Shown one piece after another: positions 1-6,894 of a DNA stretch of 13,242 nt (position 1 is its first letter; the number at the start of each line of letters is the position of its first letter). The DNA lies in the NCBI GenBank assembly GCA_029933115.1, contig JAOZOT010000029.1, positions 1 through 13,242 of the forward strand. The letters run 5' to 3'. The stretch comes from Anaerolineae bacterium. Lineage in GTDB: Bacteria; Chloroflexota; Anaerolineae; E26-bin7. Made by a program: the position numbers and the translations under genes. The notes under the pieces are model-generated. The model searched no databases. It was not told where the DNA came from and saw only the letters and a list, made by a program, of their open reading frames with translations.

Positions 1-31
1 AGCAATTGTCTACATTGACGGCGCCAAGGAA

Positions 32-58
32 TTAGCACTCTAATATCGAGAGTGCTAA
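32..58. promoter_or_regulatory. CIRCE operator (HrcA-binding inverted repeat), perfect match
   Basis: The sequence reads TTAGCACTC, nine bases, then GAGTGCTAA, which is the textbook CIRCE inverted repeat with the standard 9-base spacer and no mismatch. CIRCE is the operator of the heat-shock repressor HrcA and normally controls groES-groEL or hrcA-grpE-dnaK-dnaJ. It lies about 7 to 33 bases downstream of the start point predicted from the minus-strand promoter at 72-100. Repressor bound here would therefore block early transcription, and the site would also lie in the 5' leader. The regulated gene is outside the window, to the left. Confidence 0.95.
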
Positions 59-71
59 AAGGCTGTCTTAA

Positions 72-100
72 ATGATACCACGAACTGTCTGTTCTGTCAA
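72..100 (-). promoter_or_regulatory. SigA-type heat-shock promoter reading off the left edge
   Basis: On the minus strand there is TTGACA (95-100), a 17-base spacer and TATCAT (72-77). The -10 is preceded by TG-G, an extended -10. The start point should fall near 65, just before the CIRCE operator at 32-58. The minus strand from 31 to 1 is then untranslated leader: its only ATG is followed at once by a stop codon, and no ribosome binding site is seen. The first codon of the controlled gene must therefore lie beyond the left edge. Confidence 0.85.
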
Positions 101-160
101 GTGTCCGAGAGCGTGCGGTAATTGTTCTGCCGCCCGACGATGCCCTTGGATCTTGCTCCG

Positions 161-197
161 AAAAAGGGGCTATCTGTTTCGTTTGCAGACAGCCCCC
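161..197 (-). terminator. Rho-independent terminator of the EF-G gene
   Basis: Read on the minus strand, an 11-base stem (arms at 186-196 and 166-176, one A-C mismatch) closes a 9-base loop and is followed directly by TTTTT (161-165). It lies about 50 bases past the EF-G stop codon. It separates the EF-G transcript from the CIRCE-controlled promoter that begins about 60 bases further on. Confidence 0.85.
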
Positions 198-244
198 TTC
201 AGCTACTCGCGGGTGAAAGCCAACCCCAGAGTCACATCGCCTCT

Positions 245-2320
245 CTACTCTTTCTCTGCCTCTCGCTTGGCTTCGGCGATGATGCTCTCTACGAGGTGGC
301 CGGGCACTTCTTCGTAATGTGAGAATTCCATGGAGAAGATGCCCCGTCCCTGGGTGATGGAACGCAGGTCGGTGGCGTAGCGTTGCATCTCGGCCAGGGG
401 CACCTGAGCAGTGATGATGCTGTTGCCCCGTTGCTGTTCCATGCCTTGCACCCGGGCTCGTTTGGTGTTGAGGTCGCCCAGCACATCGCCCATGTATTCC
501 TCGGGCACGGTGATGGTCACGCTCATAATGGGTTCCAGGAGCACGGGGCCGGCCTCGGGGATGCCTTTTTTGAAAGCCAGGTGGGCAGCCAGCCGGAAGG
601 CGATTTCCTGGGAGTCCACCGGGTGGTAGGAGCCGTCGTAGAGGGTAGCCCGGAAGTCAACGGTGGGATAACCGGCCAGCACCCCTTTCTGCATGATTTC
701 CCGCAGCCCCTTCTCCACAGCGGGGATGAACTGTTTGGGCACGGCACCGCCAAAGATCTCGTCCACGAACTCGAAGCCGGAGCCACGCGGCAGAGGTTCG
801 AAGCGAATGAAAACGTCCCCAAACTGTCCGCGCCCACCGGTTTGCTTCTTGTGCCGCCCCTGGGCTTCGGCCTTTTTGGTGATGGTTTCTCGGTAGGGCA
901 CTTTGGGTATCGAGGTCAGAATATCTACCCCGAACTTTTGCTTCAGGCGCCGGGCGGCAATGTCCACATGAGACTCACCCATGCCCGAGAGGATGGTCTC
1001 TCCTGTGCCAGGCTCCCGCTCTACTCGTAGAGTTGGGTCCTCCTCCACCAGACGGTTCAGAGCTGTGCCCATCTTGTCCAGGTCGGCCTTTGTCTTGGGG
1101 GTAACGGCTACCGAGAAGACGGGTTTGGGGAAGCTGATGGAGGGCAGAACTATCGGGTGTCCTTTGTCGCAGAGGGTTTGACCGGTGGTCGTGGCCGATA
1201 GCTTGGCTACCCCGCCGATGTCCCCCGTCTGGACCATTTTGACCGGCTCTTGCTCTTTGCCTCGTATGAGGTACAGTTGGCCGATGCGCTCCTCTTCGCC
1301 GCTGAGGGGGTTGAAAACGCGCGAGTCGGATTCCATCGTTCCTGAGTAGACGCGGAAGTAGGTCAATTTGCCCACATAGGGGTCGGCGATGGTCTTGAAG
1401 ACCACGGCTGAGAGAGGGGCCATGGGAGTTGGCTCCAGAATCTCTTCTTCGCCAGTGGCCGGATTTGTCCCTTTTATCGCTGGGCGGTCCGCCGGCGAGG
1501 GGAGGTAGTCAATGAGAGCCTGAAGCAGCGGCCGAACGCCCAGGTTCAGAGTCGCCGAACCGCAGAGGACAGGGATTACCTTCCTGCTTTTGACACCGAT
1601 TGCCAGTCCGCGTTTGATTTCTTCCTCGGTGAGTTCTTCCCCCTCCAGGTATTTCACGATCAGCTCGTCGTCGCCTTCGGCCGCTGCCTCGATTAAACGT
1701 AGGCGGTATTCCTCTATCTCGTCCTCCAGACCTGCCGGTATCTCGCCTTCCTCGGCTTTGTCGCCCAGGTAGGCTTTCATGGACACCAAATCCACCACGC
1801 CTTTAAATTGGCTTTCGCTGCCAATAGGCAACTGGATAGGAATCATGTTCCCTTCAAACTTTTGGCCCAACTGCTCCAAGGTGCCTGTGAAGCTGGCGTT
1901 CTCACGGTCCATCTTGTTGATAAAGACCAGGCGTGGCAGGTCTTGCTCATCGGCAAAGCTCCATACCAGTTCTGTGCCTACTTCAACGCCAGAGACGGCA
2001 TCCAACACCACTACCACCCCATCGGCCACTCTGACTGCTCCCTTGACCTCGCCCACAAAGTCTATGTAGCCGGGGGTGTCCAGAATGTTGATCTTGTGGC
2101 TGTTCCACTCACAAGGTATAATTGAAGTATTCAGCGAAATCTTGCGTCGGATCTCCTCGGGATCATAGTCGGAGACGGTGGTTCCATCTTCCACTCTCCC
2201 CAATCGGCCGGTAGCGCCTGTATCGAAGATCATGGCCTCGGCCAGCGAGGTTTTGCCGGCGCTACCGTGAGCGATAAGGGCGACGTTCCGCAATTGCTCG
2301 GTCTTGTAACTATTCGTCAT
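245..2320 (-). CDS. fusA: Elongation factor G, EF-G-2-like subtype (translational GTPase)
   Basis: This is a ribosomal translocation GTPase of 691 residues, the usual EF-G length. The G domain shows the P-loop HGSAGKTS (18-25), DTPGYIDF (81-88), NKMD (135-138) and a GSA motif (in VLCGSAT). Domains II to V follow, including the domain IV stretch GGRGQFGDVFIRFEP and the C-terminal EEYMGDVLGDLN and YATDLRSITQGRG. Two departures from canonical EF-G are visible. The catalytic His of DTPGH is Tyr85, and switch I reads RRKISL instead of RGITI. Both resemble the EF-G-2/EF-G-like group, such as the Thermus thermophilus second EF-G, so it may be a paralog beside a classical fusA elsewhere. The start is taken as ATG at 2320, five bases after AAGGAGG, rather than the in-frame TTG at 2323. 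It has its own promoter (2426-2454) and terminator (161-197). Confidence 0.93.
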   Translation of the reverse strand: MTNSYKTEQLRNVALIAHGSAGKTSLAEAMIFDTGATGRLGRVEDGTTVSDYDPEEIRRKISLNTSIIPCEWNSHKINILDTPGYIDFVGEVKGAVRVADGVVVVLDAVSGVEVGTELVWSFADEQDLPRLVFINKMDRENASFTGTLEQLGQKFEGNMIPIQLPIGSESQFKGVVDLVSMKAYLGDKAEEGEIPAGLEDEIEEYRLRLIEAAAEGDDELIVKYLEGEELTEEEIKRGLAIGVKSRKVIPVLCGSATLNLGVRPLLQALIDYLPSPADRPAIKGTNPATGEEEILEPTPMAPLSAVVFKTIADPYVGKLTYFRVYSGTMESDSRVFNPLSGEEERIGQLYLIRGKEQEPVKMVQTGDIGGVAKLSATTTGQTLCDKGHPIVLPSISFPKPVFSVAVTPKTKADLDKMGTALNRLVEEDPTLRVEREPGTGETILSGMGESHVDIAARRLKQKFGVDILTSIPKVPYRETITKKAEAQGRHKKQTGGRGQFGDVFIRFEPLPRGSGFEFVDEIFGGAVPKQFIPAVEKGLREIMQKGVLAGYPTVDFRATLYDGSYHPVDSQEIAFRLAAHLAFKKGIPEAGPVLLEPIMSVTITVPEEYMGDVLGDLNTKRARVQGMEQQRGNSIITAQVPLAEMQRYATDLRSITQGRGIFSMEFSHYEEVPGHLVESIIAEAKREAEKE

Positions 2321-2325
2321 CAAAT

Positions 2326-2332
2326 CCTCCTT
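2326..2332 (-). promoter_or_regulatory. Ribosome binding site of the EF-G gene
   Basis: AAGGAGG on the minus strand lies five bases before ATG 2320 but only two before the in-frame TTG 2323, which decides the start in favour of ATG. Confidence 0.85.
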
Positions 2333-2343
2333 ACGAAATGGCT

Positions 2344-2399
2344 TGTGGCTGATAGCCGGCGGCCGATAGCTGATGGCCTATGGCTGATGGCCTATCGCT
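2344..2399. repeat. Degenerate heptanucleotide tandem repeat in the EF-G leader
   Basis: Eight consecutive 7-base units fit a plus-strand consensus of roughly KATRGCY (examples: GATAGCC, GATGGCC, TATGGCT). GATGGCC occurs twice, at 2372 and 2386, inside the longer duplicated string GCTGATGGCCTAT (2369-2381 and 2383-2395). The array lies entirely between the EF-G promoter and its ribosome binding site, so it should be transcribed as most of the leader. Function is unknown. It could be a low-complexity insertion element of the genome or a structured leader. Confidence 0.8.
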
Positions 2400-2425
2400 G
2401 TAGACTTTGAGCACGTTCTACCCTA

Positions 2426-2454
2426 ATTGTAAAACATATTGCCTCAGATGTCAA
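2426..2454 (-). promoter_or_regulatory. Consensus SigA-type promoter of the EF-G gene
   Basis: On the minus strand TTGACA (2449-2454), 17 bases and TACAAT (2426-2431) form a near-perfect vegetative promoter. The predicted start point is near 2419, giving a leader of about 100 bases. A second TTGACA lies nine bases upstream (2458-2463) within a direct repeat of TTGACATC, but its best-spaced -10 (AATATG) is poor. Confidence 0.85.
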
Positions 2455-2474
2455 TGATGTCAAAGTCGCTTTTC

Positions 2475-2509
2475 TCAAAAGAAGACAGCCACTCTGGGAG
2501 TGGCTGTCT
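2475..2509 (-). terminator. Rho-independent terminator of the propeller lipoprotein gene
   Basis: On the minus strand a perfect 12-base stem (arms 2498-2509 and 2483-2494) closes a 3-base loop and is followed by TCTTTT. It lies about 90 bases after the lipoprotein stop codon and about 20 bases before the -35 region of the EF-G promoter. The two genes are therefore separate units packed tightly together. Confidence 0.8.
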
Positions 2510-2597
2510 GGGTGTGGCCTCTGACCGTGTCAACCATTTGCCCGTGGTGCATCTCTTTAGGTTTCGCCAGGATGGATTTGTCAATTTCAAGCACCGC

Positions 2598-5500
2598 TCA
2601 CCGCCCCCAGCTCTCTCCCCCATCAACCGACCGGTAGACGCCATGGTCCACCAGCCCCACGAAGAGGGTGCCGTCGCGGGCATAGTCCGGCGAGATGGCC
2701 AGGGAGAGCACTGAGGGCGGTTTGCCGTCGTCCTTGAGCGGGAGGCCGACGTTGACCGGCCGCCAGGTACGGCCACCGTCGGTGGATTTGACGACGCCTT
2801 TATCGAGGCCGGCGAAGAGGGTGCCATCTCTTTCAAAGTCCGGCGAGAGAGCCAGAGCTCTGACCCAGACCGTGCCCTCTGGTAGGCCCGCGCTCAAATC
2901 CTGCCAGGTGAGGCCACCGTCGAGAGACCGGTGCAATTGGCCAAAAAGGACTCCGACGAAGAGCAGCCCATCGGTGGGGAAGCGGGGAGAGAGAGCTAGG
3001 GACTGCATCGACCACCATTCCTCCTCAAAGACCTGCTCCCAGGAGGTGCCTCCATCGGTGGAGCGATAGAGTCCCTGGTTCTTCAGCCAGGCGTAGATTG
3101 TGCGATCTGTAGCGTAGCCAGGAGAGAAAGCGATGGCATCCACGCCAGAAGTGGAGTCGGGCAGCCCCCGCTCCGACACCTGCCAGCTCTCGCCGCCGTC
3201 GGTGGAAACGAAAATGCGCGGGGCAAGGTAATTGCCCCCGACGTAGACAGTCCTGTCCTGACTGTATGCTGGCGAGACAGCCAGGGCGGAGATGGGGAAG
3301 ACAGTCGGCAGTCCCCGTCCCAGGGTTTGCCAGGTGTTCCCCCCATCGGTTGAACGATGGAGTCGCCGGCCGGCGGTGGCAAAGAGAGTCCTATCTTGGG
3401 GATAGTCCGGCGAAAGGGCCAGGTGGAAAAGGTCGGGGTCGCTGCCCCGCGCCGGAAAGCCCGTCTCTTGCCAGTGCAGACCCCCGTCGGTGGAGAGGAA
3501 CACCCCCGCGGCGGCACTGCCAGCGTAGACGGTTCGGTCCTGGGCGTAGGCCGGGGAGATAGCTACAGTGTCTACGTCTACTTCGTAAGGCTGAACCACG
3601 GCGGCTGTCCAGCTTAGCTCATCCACAGCCACGCGGTAGATGCCTCCGTCCCCAGTACCCAGGAGGAGGGAGTTGTCATCCAGGAGGGTCAGAGCTGTGA
3701 CCCTGGAGTCGAAGGGCAGGCCGCTTTGGAGCCTCTGCCACGAGTTGCCGCCGTCAATGGAGCGGTAGAGGCGCGAGCTCTCCGACCTCTCGGCCCACCC
3801 GGCAAGCAAGGCATAAAGGGTCTGGTTTTGGGCGAATGAGGGTGAGGGGGCCAAAGCGATGAAATCGGCGTTCTCGTAAAGCAGGCCGGCGTTGGCTGCT
3901 TCCCAGGTGCGCCCGCCGTCGGTGGTGCGCAACAGACCGATCCCGTCGAAGGCGACGAAGGCCGTCCCATCTTCGGCAAAGGTCGGTGACAGAGCCAAAG
4001 CCTCAGCCTTTCCGCTCATCAGCTCCTGCCAGCTATCCCCGCCATCGGTCGAGGCCAGGAGGGCACTGTGGTCCGGGCCGCTCATCCCGACCCACAGGGT
4101 ACTGTCGTTGGCATAGGTGGGGGAGAGGGTCAGCGTTCCCAGGCGACGGTTGTCTGGCTCGCCGGCGTAGCGCTCTCCCAGGGCTATCCAGTGAACTCCG
4201 CCATCAGTGGAGCGGAAAAGCCCCTGCCAATACGAGTGGGCGAAGACGGTGGCATCGTCGGCGTAGTGAGGAGAGACAGCCACCCCCTGAACGAGGAGGT
4301 CGCTCAGCCCCTGGCCGGTCAGTCGCCAAGAGCGCCCCCCATCGGTGGATCTGTAGACCCCTCCCCCGCTGGGACCCAAGGACACCCCGACGAAGATGGT
4401 CTGGTCGTCCGCATAATTTGGGGACAGAGCCAGAGAGGTCACCCATTGGTCAGGGGGGAGACCGCCGCTGACCAGACCCCATGATTCCCCACCGTCGGTG
4501 GATTTGTAGAGCTTGTTCTCCACGATGGCGAAAAGGGTGCTATCTTCCTCGAAATTGGGGGAGGCTACAATCTTCTGAACCGGACTGGCCGGCAACGTCA
4601 CCGGCTGAGGGGGTGAGGCCGGCGGCAGTTCTCCACCGCTGGGAGCCATGACCAGGATGCGTCCTTCCCGTCCACGCAGGTAGAGGCGACCGGTAGCCGG
4701 GTCCAAAGCGTCCAACTCATAGTCCCCCTCCAGAAGTATCGTGGCTATCAGGCTGGCCGTCTCGGCGTCAATGACCCGCAGTCGCGTGCGCTCGAAGCCG
4801 CTCTCGGTCAAGTAGACGCGCCTGGCAGTCGGGTCCACCCGCACCGGCCCGCTGACGCCTTCCAGGCGGGCCACGTATCGCTTGCCCGCCTCCAGCACAC
4901 TCAGGAAGCTCCGGTCGAACCAGGCGCGGGTCACATAGGCCAGCCCGGTCAGAGGATCCACGTCAACGGATTGCACGCTGCGCTCGGTGTCAGTCAGGAC
5001 GCGGGTGAGAGTGAGCTCGTCGTAGACGTAAAGGTAGTTGCCGTTGTTGGAACCGGGGGTATTGTTGTTGACGATGGCGTAGAGCAACCCGCGCTGGGGG
5101 TCAACCGTCAGGTCGAGAGCGAAGGGGGTGTAGAACTGCTCAGGCCCGGCGGAGAGACCCTCGATCTCACTGAGCACGGCCTGTGTATCGGGATCGGCGA
5201 TGTAGACCCCGTGCTCCACGATGTAAACTCGGCCCGTCACCGGATTGACGACCGGCTTTCCCACCTGGGGGATGAGCCCCACAGTTTGATAGCGGCCGGT
5301 GTCGAGGATGCGGGTGCCCTGGCCCTCGGCGTCGCCGACGTAGAGCCGTCCCCGCTCCTGGTCCAGAGCCATAGAGCCACGGCCGGGGATGACCTCCAAC
5401 TCCTCGTAACCGGTGTTATCAATAATGTGCAGCCTATCGGTGCTGTCGGTGGCGTACAAGCGTTGGGCCTGGGGGTCAACCTCCAGATCCATCACCGCGA

Positions 5501-6695
5501 TGGCTGTGGGAATCCTGTCCACAATAGTCTCCCGCTCGACGTCAAGAATCAGCACCTGGTTTTCGTAGGTCTGGGCAACGTAAAGTTGGTTGAGGGCGGG
5601 GTCAACAGCCAGGCCGTACACGTTGATGGGCGTCGGTATCTCGGCCACAGGCTTCATAGTGCGCCCGTCAACGATAATCACACCTGGTTCCTCGCTGAAC
5701 CCCTTGCCGATGTAGAGGCGGTCCAATGCCTCATCCACGGCCAGAACACCGGACTGGTACTCGTCACCTACGGCCAGGCCGGCCAGCAGGCTTCCATCGT
5801 CTCCGTCCAGAGCCAGGATCTGATTGCGGCCCTCGGAGCTGAGGGCTACGTAGAGGCGATTGGCGAGAGTGTTGACGGCCATGTCCTGGAGCGGGCTATC
5901 CAGAGAGATGGTGGTGATGACCTCCAGGGTACTGGCTGAGACGATCTCAAGGATTGTAGGATTAGAGCGGGCCAAGTAAAGGCGGTCGGCGGGCGGGTTG
6001 ACGGCCAACAGCCCTACCATCCCCGACGAGGCCGGCCTGGTCCGCCGCAACTCATGGTAATCGTCGCCGTCCAGAGCCCGCAGCAAGCTGCCGTTCACCA
6101 CATACACCACGCTGTCGGCCGGGTCTACCGCCACCGCCCGGACCTCTTCAATGGTCGTCAGCAACTTGTTGGTAGCCCCGTTGATGACGGAGAGGGTCTC
6201 ATCGCCGTTGGTCACATAGACGCGGTTGGTCACTTCGTCCACGACCACTTTGCCTGCCGGGTAGCCGCTCGGTCCCACGTCAATAGTGGCAAGGACCTCC
6301 CTGGTTTGCCCATCAATGACCGAGACCCGTCCCCCGCTCCCCACGCCGACTTGGGTGTGCACGTAGACCAGGTGGGTAGCGGGGTTAACGGCCATATTCT
6401 CCGGATAGTAGCCGTTGCCGGCCGGCACACCCAGAGAAAGCTCCGCCAGCACCGCCGGCAGCCCTCCCTCAGCCTGGGGAGGCGGCGTAGGCTCGCTCCC
6501 GGATGTGGTGGAGGTTGTGGCCGTCGGTGTTGGAGTCCTGCTGGCGGGTGTTGAGACTATTCGCAACTCTGGAGTAGGCCCGCCAACGACAGCGCCCGAC
6601 GTCCCTTGTCCCACTTCCGAAGGTGTCGCAGCCGGCCCGCAGCCGGCCGCGAGGGCCAACAGGAGCGAACCCCATAACATCGCTTTCACTTTCAT
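2598..6695 (-). CDS. Giant surface lipoprotein with YVTN and Asp-box propeller repeats
   Basis: This 1365-residue protein begins with a lipoprotein signal peptide: MKVKAM, a Leu/Ala-rich core, then a lipobox AAGC with Cys19. A Ser/Thr/Pro-rich stalk follows to about residue 75. Residues of about 75 to 690 are YVTN-type beta-propeller repeats (for example VYVTNGDETLSVINGATN). A short Pro-rich joint near 700 leads to an Asp-box (BNR/sortilin-like) region to the C-terminus, with 13 copies of S-T-D-G-G-x-[ST]-W or close variants. Each Asp-box unit starts with a motif like SPxYxxDxTLF. The protein should be anchored outside the cytoplasmic membrane. Such propellers bind ligands, glycans or proteins, or act as scaffolds. 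No sialidase catalytic residues could be identified, so no enzymatic role is claimed. The start ATG has GAGGTG seven bases upstream and a promoter at 6750-6778. The gene appears intact. Confidence 0.9.
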   Translation of the reverse strand: MKVKAMLWGSLLLALAAGCGPAATPSEVGQGTSGAVVGGPTPELRIVSTPASRTPTPTATTSTTSGSEPTPPPQAEGGLPAVLAELSLGVPAGNGYYPENMAVNPATHLVYVHTQVGVGSGGRVSVIDGQTREVLATIDVGPSGYPAGKVVVDEVTNRVYVTNGDETLSVINGATNKLLTTIEEVRAVAVDPADSVVYVVNGSLLRALDGDDYHELRRTRPASSGMVGLLAVNPPADRLYLARSNPTILEIVSASTLEVITTISLDSPLQDMAVNTLANRLYVALSSEGRNQILALDGDDGSLLAGLAVGDEYQSGVLAVDEALDRLYIGKGFSEEPGVIIVDGRTMKPVAEIPTPINVYGLAVDPALNQLYVAQTYENQVLILDVERETIVDRIPTAIAVMDLEVDPQAQRLYATDSTDRLHIIDNTGYEELEVIPGRGSMALDQERGRLYVGDAEGQGTRILDTGRYQTVGLIPQVGKPVVNPVTGRVYIVEHGVYIADPDTQAVLSEIEGLSAGPEQFYTPFALDLTVDPQRGLLYAIVNNNTPGSNNGNYLYVYDELTLTRVLTDTERSVQSVDVDPLTGLAYVTRAWFDRSFLSVLEAGKRYVARLEGVSGPVRVDPTARRVYLTESGFERTRLRVIDAETASLIATILLEGDYELDALDPATGRLYLRGREGRILVMAPSGGELPPASPPQPVTLPASPVQKIVASPNFEEDSTLFAIVENKLYKSTDGGESWGLVSGGLPPDQWVTSLALSPNYADDQTIFVGVSLGPSGGGVYRSTDGGRSWRLTGQGLSDLLVQGVAVSPHYADDATVFAHSYWQGLFRSTDGGVHWIALGERYAGEPDNRRLGTLTLSPTYANDSTLWVGMSGPDHSALLASTDGGDSWQELMSGKAEALALSPTFAEDGTAFVAFDGIGLLRTTDGGRTWEAANAGLLYENADFIALAPSPSFAQNQTLYALLAGWAERSESSRLYRSIDGGNSWQRLQSGLPFDSRVTALTLLDDNSLLLGTGDGGIYRVAVDELSWTAAVVQPYEVDVDTVAISPAYAQDRTVYAGSAAAGVFLSTDGGLHWQETGFPARGSDPDLFHLALSPDYPQDRTLFATAGRRLHRSTDGGNTWQTLGRGLPTVFPISALAVSPAYSQDRTVYVGGNYLAPRIFVSTDGGESWQVSERGLPDSTSGVDAIAFSPGYATDRTIYAWLKNQGLYRSTDGGTSWEQVFEEEWWSMQSLALSPRFPTDGLLFVGVLFGQLHRSLDGGLTWQDLSAGLPEGTVWVRALALSPDFERDGTLFAGLDKGVVKSTDGGRTWRPVNVGLPLKDDGKPPSVLSLAISPDYARDGTLFVGLVDHGVYRSVDGGESWGR
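2601..4566 (-). repeat. Asp-box repeat array within the lipoprotein gene
   Basis: Thirteen Asp-box codings recur about every 130 to 160 bases. Their plus-strand traces are near 2623, 2776, 2921, 3051, 3193, 3341, 3484, 3750, 3913, 4041, 4199, 4340 and 4491. The gap between 3484 and 3750 is double length and holds a degenerate unit (GDGGIYRVAVDELSW) without a good Asp-box. Counting it gives 14 units, which would fit two seven-bladed propellers, although that is inference. Confidence 0.85.
4625..6470 (-). repeat. YVTN beta-propeller repeat region within the lipoprotein gene
   Basis: The encoded protein repeats a pattern of roughly 40 to 50 residues: a hydrophobic 'AVNPxTNRLYVA' strand, then a 'VxVIDGxTxxVxxTI' strand pair. 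Examples are VVDEVTNRVYVTN, AVDPALNQLYVAQ and TVDPQRGLLYAIV. More than ten such units are visible, enough for more than one propeller. The copies are well diverged at the DNA level, so the array is old rather than recently amplified. Confidence 0.75.
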
Positions 6696-6749
6696 AACCC
6701 ATCACCTCACGCATCACGTTCTACTCTTCACACCCCACCCACAACAATA

Positions 6750-6778
6750 ACTATCGCACATTTTGGTCCAACTGTCAA
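6750..6778 (-). promoter_or_regulatory. Promoter of the propeller lipoprotein gene
   Basis: On the minus strand TTGACA (6773-6778), 17 bases and GATAGT (6750-6755) are present, with TG-C in front of the -10 as an extended element. The leader to ATG 6695 would be about 48 bases. The -35 lies about 30 bases from the -35 of the divergent plus-strand promoter. Confidence 0.7.
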
Positions 6779-6806
6779 ATCGGCGCCAAAATTGCTTCTG
6801 GCGGGT

Positions 6807-6835
6807 TTGTCAAAATTGTGATTTTATGGTAAGAT
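6807..6835 (+). promoter_or_regulatory. Promoter of the L,D-transpeptidase gene
   Basis: TTGTCA (6807-6812), a 17-base spacer and TAAGAT (6830-6835) form a good SigA-type promoter. The start point should be near 6842, leaving about 50 bases of leader before ATG 6895. It is back to back with the lipoprotein promoter, so one factor binding between 6779 and 6806 could affect both. Confidence 0.75.
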
Positions 6836-6881
6836 AGAACACAACATAATCCAGTCAGAATAGCGAAATCTCACAGTAGGT

Positions 6882-6887
6882 GGAGAG
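6882..6887 (+). promoter_or_regulatory. Ribosome binding site of the L,D-transpeptidase gene
   Basis: GGAGAG lies seven bases before ATG 6895. The in-frame GTG at 6880 overlaps this site and has only weak upstream sequence, so ATG 6895 is the preferred start. Confidence 0.65.
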
Positions 6888-6894
6888 CTTTTGG

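Noticed and set aside
15..46. A plus-strand promoter across CIRCE (TTGACG at 15-20 with TAATAT at 41-46)
   Set aside because: Spacing is 20 bases for TAATAT (18 for the weaker TCTAAT) and nothing on the plus strand downstream could be its gene. The minus-strand promoter has ideal spacing and direction.
72..322. Short plus-strand open frames near the left edge (81 and 66 codons)
   Set aside because: They run through the CIRCE promoter, the EF-G terminator and the EF-G 3' end. No ribosome binding site or recognisable sequence supports them.
383..1030. A 215-codon plus-strand open frame inside the EF-G gene
   Set aside because: It is antisense to conserved EF-G domains III to V and shows no independent coding signs.
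2598..4566. Asp-box region as a sialidase catalytic domain
   Set aside because: Asp-boxes alone are structural. No arginine triad or Tyr/Glu catalytic pair could be recognised, and the repeats continue to the C-terminus.
4971..5939. A 322-codon plus-strand open frame opposite the lipoprotein gene
   Set aside because: It mirrors the YVTN repeats on the other strand, has no ribosome binding site or recognisable domain, and the minus-strand reading is clearly the real protein.
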